Source of the DNA: CAYLLD01 sp964425135
Lineage (GTDB): Bacteria > Pseudomonadota > Alphaproteobacteria > Rhodobacterales > Rhodobacteraceae
Assembly: GCA_964425135.1 (NCBI GenBank)
Contig: CAYRKW010000010.1
Location: 1 to 64,000 of the forward strand
Length of the DNA stretch: 64,000 bases
Direction of reading: 5' to 3'
This document shows positions 58,357 to 64,000 of the stretch, one piece after another. Numbering within the stretch: the first letter of the stretch is position 1; each line of letters begins with the position of its first letter. Under the pieces are notes generated by a model, which was given only the letters and a program-made list of their open reading frames with translations, did not search any database and had not been told where the DNA came from. A program made the translations under genes and the position numbers.

Positions 58357-59562
58357 ATGCTGAACGGGCGTAAAATCTTGCTCGCCATCGGGGGCGGGAT
58401 TGCGGCCTTCAAATCGTTGGATCTGATCCGTCGTTTGCGCGAGCAGGGGGCTCAGGTCACACCTGTTCTTACAAAATCCGCTGAAGAGTTCGTCACGCCA
58501 TTGTCAGTGTCTGCGCTGGCAGGGCAAAAGGTTTACCGCGATCTGTTTGATCTGACTGATGAGGCCGAGATGGGCCATATCGAATTGTCCCGCTCTGCCG
58601 ATCTGATCGTTGTTGCGCCTGCGACGGCCGATCTTATGGCGAAAATGGCGGGAGGGCACGCGAATGATCTTGTCTCTACTGTCTTGATGGCAACCGACAA
58701 GCCGGTGTTGATCGCACCATCGATGAATGTGCGCATGTGGGAGCATCCTGCCACCCAGAGAAATCTTAAGACGCTGCAAGCGGATGGAATTTATGTCGCG
58801 GGCCCGAATGAGGGCGATATGGCGTGCGGCGAGTTTGGGCCGGGTCGCATGGCAGAAGTGCCTGAGATCATAGATGCGATTTCTTCGGCTTTGCAGGGCG
58901 GCCCGCTTTCGGGAAAGCATGTTCTGATCACTTCCGGTCCGACCCATGAGCCGATTGATCCGGTGCGATATATTGCCAATCGCTCATCCGGAGCGCAGGG
59001 CAGCGCAATTGCGGCAGCCTTTGCCCAATTGGGGGCAAATGTTACCTTTGTGACCGGCCCGGCAGATGCGCAAGAGCCACAGCGATGCAAAATTGTCTCG
59101 GTAAATACCGCATCAGAAATGTCAAATGCAGTTAAGGAAGCCTTGCCAGCGGATGTTGCAATCTTTGCCGCGGCCGTCGCCGATTGGCGTGTGAAAGGCA
59201 ATAAAACTTCGAAAATAAAGAAGGTGGAGGGGCAAACCGGACCGTCGCTTTCGTTCGAAGAGAATGAAGACATTCTTAAATCCATCTCGAACCTGTCAAA
59301 AAATCGCCCTGATCTGGTGGTTGGTTTTGCAGCAGAAACAGATGACGTGCTTGCCAATGGGAGAGCCAAACGTAAGCGCAAAGGCTGTGACTGGATCGTC
59401 GTCAACGACGTCAGCCCCGAGACTGAAATCATGGGCGGGACGGAAAACGATGTGACACTGATAACGGCAGATGGGTCCGAGGATTGGCCCAGAATGTCGA
59501 AGCAAGATGTAGGTCGCCGATTGGCCGAGCGGGTCAAGAACGCGATTGTGAGTAACGAGTGA
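58357..59562 (+). CDS. coaBC: Bifunctional phosphopantothenoylcysteine decarboxylase / phosphopantothenate-cysteine ligase
   Basis: 401 residues, two steps of coenzyme A synthesis. N-terminal FMN-dependent decarboxylase (1-180) has GGGIAAFKSLDLIRRL, MGHIELSRSADLIVVAPATADLMAKMAGGHANDL and PSMNVRMWEHPATQRNL. The C-terminal ligase has HVLITSGPTHEPIDPVRYIANRSSG. ATG 58357 follows an AGAGG site. It overlaps dut, with which it is often paired in bacteria. Confidence 0.97.
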   Translation: MLNGRKILLAIGGGIAAFKSLDLIRRLREQGAQVTPVLTKSAEEFVTPLSVSALAGQKVYRDLFDLTDEAEMGHIELSRSADLIVVAPATADLMAKMAGGHANDLVSTVLMATDKPVLIAPSMNVRMWEHPATQRNLKTLQADGIYVAGPNEGDMACGEFGPGRMAEVPEIIDAISSALQGGPLSGKHVLITSGPTHEPIDPVRYIANRSSGAQGSAIAAAFAQLGANVTFVTGPADAQEPQRCKIVSVNTASEMSNAVKEALPADVAIFAAAVADWRVKGNKTSKIKKVEGQTGPSLSFEENEDILKSISNLSKNRPDLVVGFAAETDDVLANGRAKRKRKGCDWIVVNDVSPETEIMGGTENDVTLITADGSEDWPRMSKQDVGRRLAERVKNAIVSNE

Positions 59563-60071
59563 TGTCGAAAGAGAAGACGAAGATGTTCGATGTGAGTATG
59601 ACCAAACCGAGTGTTCGGGTGAATTTGTCACGGACAAAGTTCTGTGATGTGCGCGTGCCACTTCCTGCTTATGAGACCGAAGGCGCGGCAGGCATGGACG
59701 TTCGGGCCAATCTGTCGCTCGACCACCGCAAGTCTGGCATGACCATCGAGCCAGGTGCGCGATTGCTAATTCCCACTGGCATTCTTCTCGAAATTCCAAC
59801 CGGTTACGAGATGCAGGTGCGCCCACGATCGGGCATCGCACTCAAGGCAGGCGTGACGGTTTTGAACTCACCTGGAACGATCGACAGCGACTATCGCGGC
59901 GAGATCGGGGTGATATTGATTAATCTGGGCAATGGCCCGTTCCTTGTCGGGCACGGTGATCGCATAGCGCAGTTGGTATTGGCACCGGTCTCCCGGTGCG
60001 AATGGAGTGAAACCGATCTTCCGACCGGAACGCTCAGAGGTAGTGAGGGATTTGGCTCTACAGGCGTCTGA
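59562..60071 (+). CDS. dut: Deoxyuridine 5'-triphosphate nucleotidohydrolase (dUTPase)
   Basis: 169-residue trimeric dUTPase. All five motifs are visible: EGAAGMDVRAN, RPRSGIALKAG, LNSPGTIDSDYRGEI, GDRIAQLVL and the C-terminal RGSEGFGSTG arm. The start is ATG 59562 (or GTG 59559), overlapping the coaBC stop, so translation is coupled. It keeps uracil out of DNA and supplies dUMP. The N-terminus is about 20 residues longer than in E. coli. Confidence 0.97.
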   Translation: MSKEKTKMFDVSMTKPSVRVNLSRTKFCDVRVPLPAYETEGAAGMDVRANLSLDHRKSGMTIEPGARLLIPTGILLEIPTGYEMQVRPRSGIALKAGVTVLNSPGTIDSDYRGEIGVILINLGNGPFLVGHGDRIAQLVLAPVSRCEWSETDLPTGTLRGSEGFGSTGV

Positions 60072-60122
60072 TCCCTTTTTGAGAATGTGACTAAGAAGTG
60101 TATGTGTAAACGGAGTTAGAGT

Positions 60123-60569
60123 ATGCTCAAATTGTCAAGAAAATCGGTGCTGGCCATCGAAGCAGTGCTGGATGTTGCTTACAACGCAACGAATTGTCCG
60201 GTTCAATCCCGCGAAATTACAGATCGCCAAGGTATCCCGCAGCGGTATCTGGAGCAGGTCATGCAGCGTCTGGTGCGCGATGGTATCCTGCGCGGTGTGC
60301 GCGGCCCACGCGGCGGTTACATGCTGGCCAAACAAGGTCATGCGATCACATTGGGTGATGTTATCCGCATCGTGAATGACGTTGATGTTGATGACGATGA
60401 CAGTGTTTCGGCATCCGAGTTGGGCACCAAGGTTGTGAGTCCGCTCTGGTCCGAGATTGAGGGCAATATCCTCAGTTGGTTTGACGATATCACCATATCC
60501 GATCTGTGCGATATGGCGGAGCGTCGCGGTGTTATGCCCGCCAGTGTCCTGCGCAAAATCGCTGTTTAA
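60123..60569 (+). CDS. Rrf2-family transcriptional regulator without Cys cluster
   Basis: 148 residues. The winged-helix part LAIEAVLDVAYNAT ... GIPQRYLEQVMQRLVRDGILRGVRGPRGGYMLAK is typical Rrf2/IscR. In the loop where IscR, NsrR or RirA carry three Cys for an Fe-S cluster, this has DDDDSVSASELGTK with no Cys; the only Cys (SDLCDM) is in the last helix. Either it binds no cluster or uses another ligand set. It stands alone between dut and moeB. Confidence 0.9.
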   Translation: MLKLSRKSVLAIEAVLDVAYNATNCPVQSREITDRQGIPQRYLEQVMQRLVRDGILRGVRGPRGGYMLAKQGHAITLGDVIRIVNDVDVDDDDSVSASELGTKVVSPLWSEIEGNILSWFDDITISDLCDMAERRGVMPASVLRKIAV

Positions 60570-60585
60570 TCGCTCAGGCGTTCTG

Positions 60586-60618
60586 ATAGGATAGGCCGGT
60601 ATCTGGGCCTAACCCTAT
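60586..60618 (+). promoter_or_regulatory. Leader hairpin before the ThiF/MoeB-type gene
   Basis: TAGGCC / GGCCTA (60592-60597 and 60606-60611), extended by ATAGG / CCTAT outside a small bulge, ending 8 bp before the GTG start. There is no T-run, so it is more likely a leader structure than a terminator. Weakly supported. Confidence 0.3.
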
Positions 60619-60626
60619 GGAATGTC

Positions 60627-61391
60627 GTGAGTTTTTCTGACGAAGAATTAGAACGCTATGCCCGCCATATCGTGTTGCGCGAAATTGGTGGGGCGGGACA
60701 GGTGCGGCTTTCGGATGCGCGTGTTCTGGTCATTGGCGCCGGGGGGCTTGGCTCGCCGGCGCTGATGTATTTGGCGGCGGCGGGTGTTGGCACGCTGGGC
60801 ATTGTTGATGATGATGTGGTGTCGCTGTCGAATTTGCAGCGGCAGATTGTCCATGACAGTGACGCGGTTGAGAAGCTGAAAACAGACAGTGCTGCGGCCA
60901 GTTTGAAGCGGATAAATCCACATGTGATGGTGGTTTCACATACCACGCGATTGAACGAGCAGAACAGCGCCGAGATCCTTGATGGATACGATCTGGTGCT
61001 CGATGGCTCGGACAATTTCACCACGCGATATACGGTGAACGCGGCCTGTGTCAAAGCGTCTATCCCACTGATATCAGGCGCTATTTCGCAGTGGGAAGGG
61101 CAAATAAGCTTGTTTGATCCGGCCTCTGGTGCGCCGTGTTACGCGTGCATCTTCCCCACCGAACCGGCCTCTGGTCAAGCACCCAGCTGCGCTGAGGCGG
61201 GCGTGATGGGAGCGCTTGCGGGGACCATCGGTGCGATGATGGCGGGGGAGGCTATCAAGCATATCACGGGCGCTGGGCAAACCCTGTCGGGGGCGCTTTT
61301 TATCTTCGATGCGCTTTGGGGCGAGAGCCGGAAAATCGCGCTCACACGACGGACAGATTGCGCGGTCTGCGGCGGCAACTCCAAGGCCTGA
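60627..61391 (+). CDS. moeB: HesA/MoeB/ThiF-family adenylyltransferase
   Basis: 254 residues. The ATP-binding GAGGLGSPALMYLAAAGVG is near residue 38, DDDVVSLSNLQRQIVHD contains the conserved Asp and Arg, and two CxxC-type pairs (CYAC and CAVC) bind zinc. The active Cys region PSCAEAGVMGALAGTIG is present. It activates the C-terminus of a MoaD- or ThiS-type sulfur carrier. Without the carrier gene nearby, MoeB and ThiF cannot be separated. The start is GTG 60627. Confidence 0.9.
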   Translation: MSFSDEELERYARHIVLREIGGAGQVRLSDARVLVIGAGGLGSPALMYLAAAGVGTLGIVDDDVVSLSNLQRQIVHDSDAVEKLKTDSAAASLKRINPHVMVVSHTTRLNEQNSAEILDGYDLVLDGSDNFTTRYTVNAACVKASIPLISGAISQWEGQISLFDPASGAPCYACIFPTEPASGQAPSCAEAGVMGALAGTIGAMMAGEAIKHITGAGQTLSGALFIFDALWGESRKIALTRRTDCAVCGGNSKA

Positions 61392-61395
61392 AATC

Positions 61396-61634
61396 GCTGA
61401 AAATCACGATGCACAACCTATGCACAGTCGATGCACAAACGATGCACAGTCGGATGCACGGTTTGGGTTAACACATCGTTAATCCGGTCAATCCTCAGCG
61501 GCGCACAACCCATAAAAATAGGCGAAAATCCCGATGTGCAACCTATGCACAGGTGATGCACAATCTATGCACAGTCGATGCGCAGTTTCGCTTAACAAAC
61601 GGTTAATCCGGTCAATTCGTTAACGGCGAGTTAA
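61396..61634. repeat. Tandem pair of phased TGCACA arrays with three CtrA-type boxes
   Basis: Copy 1 (about 61396-61490): units at 61410, 61421, 61432, 61443 and 61455 (TGCACG). Copy 2 (about 61521-61615, offset 125 bp): units at 61535 (TGTGCA), 61546, 61557, 61568 and 61579 (TGCGCA). After each array, 7 bp on, comes a perfect TTAA-N7-TTAA box (61468-61482 and 61592-61606), then TCCGGTCAAT. A third box, TTAACGGCGAGTTAA, is at 61620-61634. No open frame is supported here. The units end in ATGCACA, the 3' part of the DnaA box TTATNCACA. Confidence 0.85.
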
Positions 61635-61662
61635 TTTAGCGAAGGGTAAACTTCGGTGATCG

Positions 61663-61699
61663 CAATAATGTTGACAAAACAACATAATTATTGTAGTAG
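61663..61699 (+). promoter_or_regulatory. Promoter/operator of the MarR-hppD operon
   Basis: TTGACA at 61671-61676 is a perfect -35 with a weak -10 (TAGTAG, 61694-61699) 17 bp on. The -35 lies inside an inverted repeat ATGTTG-N6-CAACAT (61668-61685), within a longer imperfect CAATAAT...ATTATTG palindrome (61663-61693). This is the layout of an autoregulated MarR promoter. The start codon is so close that the mRNA may have almost no leader. Confidence 0.55.
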
Positions 61700-61700
61700 C

Positions 61701-62195
61701 ATGACTATGCTTGAAGCCATCAAAACCGACCACGAAGACAGATTGCACGGAATATCGCAGTTGCAATCGCAACTGACGTTCCGCTTTTCGGTGCTGTCCA
61801 AGCTGCTCGATCAGCAGATGACGGCGATCGCGGCGCGGCATGGGCTCAGCCTGATCGAATATCGCCTGCTCGCAACGTTGGAGGCGTTCGGAACGCTGAG
61901 CTCAGCGGATCTGGCGCGTTACACCGGCTATGACAAAGCCGCTGTTAGCCGCGCGACCAAAACCATCATCGAAGAAGGCCTGATGGATGTGCGCGATGAT
62001 CCCGATCACGGACGTCGGCGCATCTTAAGTCTGACGGATGCAGGAACCGCGCGTCTTGAGGCGGCAAAGCCCGAAGTGGCGGCGCGCCGCGATGGGCTGT
62101 CGGCTCAGCTTGATGCGGGGGAGGAAGAGATTTTTCTGCGGGTTATCGACAAGCTCGCAGAACATACTGACGCGTCATTGCGCGCTCTGAAATAG
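61701..62195 (+). CDS. MarR-family transcriptional regulator
   Basis: About 164 residues (ATG 61701; ATG 61707 also possible). Winged helix: LSLIEYRLLATLEAFGTLSSADLARYTGYDKAAVSRATKTIIEEGLMDVRDDPDHGRRRILSLTDAG. Aromatic-acid catabolism is often under MarR/HpaR-type repressors. This gene directly precedes hppD (18 bp), so it probably senses 4-hydroxyphenylpyruvate or homogentisate. That ligand is inferred from context. Confidence 0.92.
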   Translation: MTMLEAIKTDHEDRLHGISQLQSQLTFRFSVLSKLLDQQMTAIAARHGLSLIEYRLLATLEAFGTLSSADLARYTGYDKAAVSRATKTIIEEGLMDVRDDPDHGRRRILSLTDAGTARLEAAKPEVAARRDGLSAQLDAGEEEIFLRVIDKLAEHTDASLRALK

Positions 62196-62213
62196 CACAT
62201 AGGAGTTCACGAT

Positions 62214-63320
62214 ATGGGACCATTTCCACATGATGCCCCCAAGGCCAAAATAGACGACGTGAATGTTGCGGGAACCGACGGGTTCGAGTTTGTCGAGTTT
62301 GCCCATCCTGATCCTGCGCAGCTTGAGATATTGTTTGAGACGATGGGGTACACGCCTGTTGCGCAACACAAGACCAAGGACATCACGCTCTACCGGCAAG
62401 GCGGGATTAATTACATTCTGAACCGCGAACCTCGCTCGCACGCTGCGCAGTTTGTGTCTGACCACGGACCATGCGCGCCTGCGATGGCATGGCGTGTTGT
62501 GGATGCGCAGCACGCGCTGCATCGGGCGCTGGACTATGGCGCAAAGGAGTATACCGGACCGGGTAAGACGCTGGATGTTCCGGCGGTGATCGGCATTGGT
62601 GGCTCGCTGTTGTATTTTGTCGAGACCTATGGCGCGGCCGGGTCGTGTTATATGGCTGAGTTCGATTGGCTGGGGGAGGTTGATCCGACGCCAGAGGGGG
62701 CGGGGTTCTACTATATCGACCATCTGACCCACAACGTTGTGCGCGGCAATATGGACACCTGGTACAAGTTCTATGCGGAGGTGTTCAATTTCAAGGAAAT
62801 CCGGTTTTTTGATATTGCTGGAAAATTGACCGGACTGACCAGCCGCGCGCTGACGTCGCCCGATGGCAAAATCCGCATTCCGATCAATGAAAGCGCCGAC
62901 GACAAGAGCCAGATTGAGGAATATCTGCGCGAGTATAAGGGTGAGGGCATCCAGCATATCGCAGTGGCGAGCGAGGATATTTATGGCTCGACAGATGTGA
63001 TTGCCGACAAGGGTATGGAGTTTATGCCCGGGCCGCCACCGGTCTATTACGCTAAGTCGCGCGAGCGGGTGAAAGGTCATGAGGAGCCATTGGACCGCAT
63101 GCAAGCGCGCGGAATTTTGATTGACGGGGAAGGCGTGGTCGATGGTGGGATGACGCGGGTTTTGTTGCAGATATTCTCCAAAACCGTGATCGGGCCGATC
63201 TTCTTTGAGTTCATCCAGCGCAAGGGCGATGACGGCTTTGGCGAAGGGAATTTCAAGGCGCTCTTTGAGTCTATCGAAGAAGACCAAATTCAGCGGGGCG
63301 TTCTTAGAGAGGCGTCATGA
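62214..63320 (+). CDS. hppD: 4-hydroxyphenylpyruvate dioxygenase
   Basis: 368-residue Fe(II) dioxygenase making homogentisate in tyrosine breakdown. Two VOC domains; metal ligands fit His in IDHLTHNV, His in GIQHIAVASEDIY and Glu in FFEFIQRKGDDGFGEGNF. The C-terminal GEGNFKALFESIEEDQ helix gates the active site in known structures. Start ATG 62214 after AGGAG. It overlaps the next gene by 4 bp. Confidence 0.97.
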   Translation: MGPFPHDAPKAKIDDVNVAGTDGFEFVEFAHPDPAQLEILFETMGYTPVAQHKTKDITLYRQGGINYILNREPRSHAAQFVSDHGPCAPAMAWRVVDAQHALHRALDYGAKEYTGPGKTLDVPAVIGIGGSLLYFVETYGAAGSCYMAEFDWLGEVDPTPEGAGFYYIDHLTHNVVRGNMDTWYKFYAEVFNFKEIRFFDIAGKLTGLTSRALTSPDGKIRIPINESADDKSQIEEYLREYKGEGIQHIAVASEDIYGSTDVIADKGMEFMPGPPPVYYAKSRERVKGHEEPLDRMQARGILIDGEGVVDGGMTRVLLQIFSKTVIGPIFFEFIQRKGDDGFGEGNFKALFESIEEDQIQRGVLREAS

Positions 63321-63679
63321 GCGCGGCTTGGGAGAGCTATCCCGGCGCGCCTGATGCTGGCGCGGATGTCTGTGCGGTGTCTGACATTCCTGAGCGCGGA
63401 GCGTTGGGTGTTTCGGTTGGGGACTTCCCGATGCTTGTGATGCGTCGGGATGCGGAAGTCTGGGCGTTTGTGAACGCCTGTCCGCATCAGTATTTGCCGC
63501 TGAATTACAAGGGCGGCGGTTTGGTTTCTGCCGATGGTGCGAAGCTGATGTGCAGCAATCACGGGGCGATGTTCGATATCGAAACAGGCGTAGGGACGGG
63601 TGGTCTGGTTGACGGGTGCAATCTTGATCCGGTGCCGGTGCATGCGCGCGATGGGCGGCTTTTTATCGGCGCAGGTTAG
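63317..63679 (+). CDS. Rieske-type [2Fe-2S] ferredoxin
   Basis: 120 residues. The cluster ligands are C-P-H (NACPHQYLPLN) and C-x2-H (MCSNHGAMFD), 37 or so residues apart. It has no membrane helix, so it is a soluble Rieske ferredoxin. Its start overlaps hppD, which suggests it serves the tyrosine/homogentisate pathway, perhaps as electron donor for an oxygenase further on. HppD itself does not need it. Confidence 0.9.
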   Translation: MSAAWESYPGAPDAGADVCAVSDIPERGALGVSVGDFPMLVMRRDAEVWAFVNACPHQYLPLNYKGGGLVSADGAKLMCSNHGAMFDIETGVGTGGLVDGCNLDPVPVHARDGRLFIGAG

Positions 63680-63750
63680 CTGCGCGGTTTCAACTTCTGC
63701 AAATATTGCGTAACGAAGGTGGCAATATTGTCGATGCGGAGATACCCGGG

Positions 63751-64000
63751 ATGAACCAGATGCGTAACCTGCCCAGCGGTGTGCAGATATTCAAGCATGC
63801 GTTTCAGATGGTGACGCAGAATATTGTGCAAGCGGCGCAGATCACCGGCCCTTGGTATCTGGCGGTGGTGATGCTGGCGTTCGTGTTGCCGTCGATGTTC
63901 GGGATCGACGGCATTCTTATGCAGGACCTGAGCCAAGGGGCGCAGGTGGAGGGCAATGTACTGCTATATCTGCTGGTCTCCAGTCTGTTTATTCTGGTGC
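63751..64000 (+). CDS. Partial membrane protein, cut by the window end
   Basis: The frame runs from ATG 63751 to the last base without a stop. It has at least two hydrophobic segments (WYLAVVMLAFVLPSMFGI and LLYLLVSSLFILV). GGAG lies 9 nt before the ATG; TTG 63706 is an alternative start. It follows the Rieske gene by 71 bp on the same strand. Not recognised. Confidence 0.6.
   Translation, partial: MNQMRNLPSGVQIFKHAFQMVTQNIVQAAQITGPWYLAVVMLAFVLPSMFGIDGILMQDLSQGAQVEGNVLLYLLVSSLFILV

Noticed and set aside
61410..61584. CRISPR array
   Set aside because: Units are 6-8 bp with 11-bp period, far too short for CRISPR repeats and spacers, and no cas genes are present.
61396..61634. Calling this region oriC outright
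   Set aside because: The first two bases of the DnaA 9-mer are not conserved in the units, and no origin marker gene (dnaA, parAB, hemE, gidA) is near. It is kept as a hypothesis only.
62175..63287. 370-codon minus-strand frame opposite hppD
   Set aside because: Fully antisense to an unmistakable hppD; no motifs.
1..64000. tRNA or rRNA genes
   Set aside because: I looked for tRNA-like T-arm (GGTTCGAATCC-type) and CCA-stem patterns in the gaps and found none; a covariance search would be decisive.

Overview
The window looks like chromosomal DNA of a marine-type alphaproteobacterium, most likely Rhodobacterales (Roseobacter-like). The evidence is the divergent regB / senC-regA redox locus, an rpoH gene behind a promoter that fits the Rhodobacter RpoE consensus, the hemD-mic60-hemY cluster, CtrA-type TTAA-N7-TTAA boxes, and GC-rich genes with dense antisense open frames. 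A run of 100 N inside rbsK shows it is draft sequence. I see no tRNA, rRNA, CRISPR array, prophage or insertion sequence.

Region by region. 0-5.3 kb (minus): glycine cleavage operon gcvT-gcvH-VOC-gcvP-HNH behind a tandem glycine riboswitch. 5.3-12.4 kb: a membrane protein, rsgA, priA, an SDR and an alpha/beta-hydrolase lipoprotein. 12.5-18.0 kb (minus): a branched-chain-type ABC importer co-transcribed with a Tat-exported cyclase-family hydrolase. 18.1-20.2 kb: a divergent pair with copper-protein features. 20.5-30.1 kb: small enzymes, tsaD, then hemD-mic60-hemY, then gyrB. 30.2-36.7 kb (minus): a polyprenyl-phosphate sugar / glycosyltransferase module, aroA, and a rhodanese-L-fucose oxidation operon. 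36.8-39.6 kb: a small pilin-like protein, rbsK, DUF1801 and FkbM genes. 39.8-53.5 kb: RegBA/SenC, then one long plus-strand operon PAS-tsaE-amgK-murU-addB-addA followed by trxA. 53.5-57.2 kb (minus): comM, an unusual GST, and cobC/cobU-type genes. 57.2-61.4 kb (plus): rpoH, coaBC, dut, an Rrf2 regulator and moeB. 61.7-64 kb (plus): a MarR regulator, 4-hydroxyphenylpyruvate dioxygenase, a Rieske protein and a truncated membrane-protein gene.

The most unusual signals are non-coding. Two loci (20.46-20.51 kb and 61.41-61.58 kb) carry arrays of five TGCACA boxes spaced 11 bp apart. At 61.4-61.6 kb the array is tandemly duplicated and interleaved with three perfect TTAA-N7-TTAA (CtrA-type) boxes. 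The units share the ATNCACA core of DnaA boxes, so an origin-like, DnaA-titration or cell-cycle control element is a reasonable but unproven reading. Separately, four convergent gene pairs are each separated by members of what looks like one dispersed palindromic repeat family.

Working together: CtrA-type sites lie upstream of the PAS-...-addAB operon and of comM. This suggests a link between the cell-cycle/gene-transfer regulator and double-strand-break repair and recombination. RegB/RegA/SenC and the RpoE-type rpoH promoter cover redox and oxidative stress.
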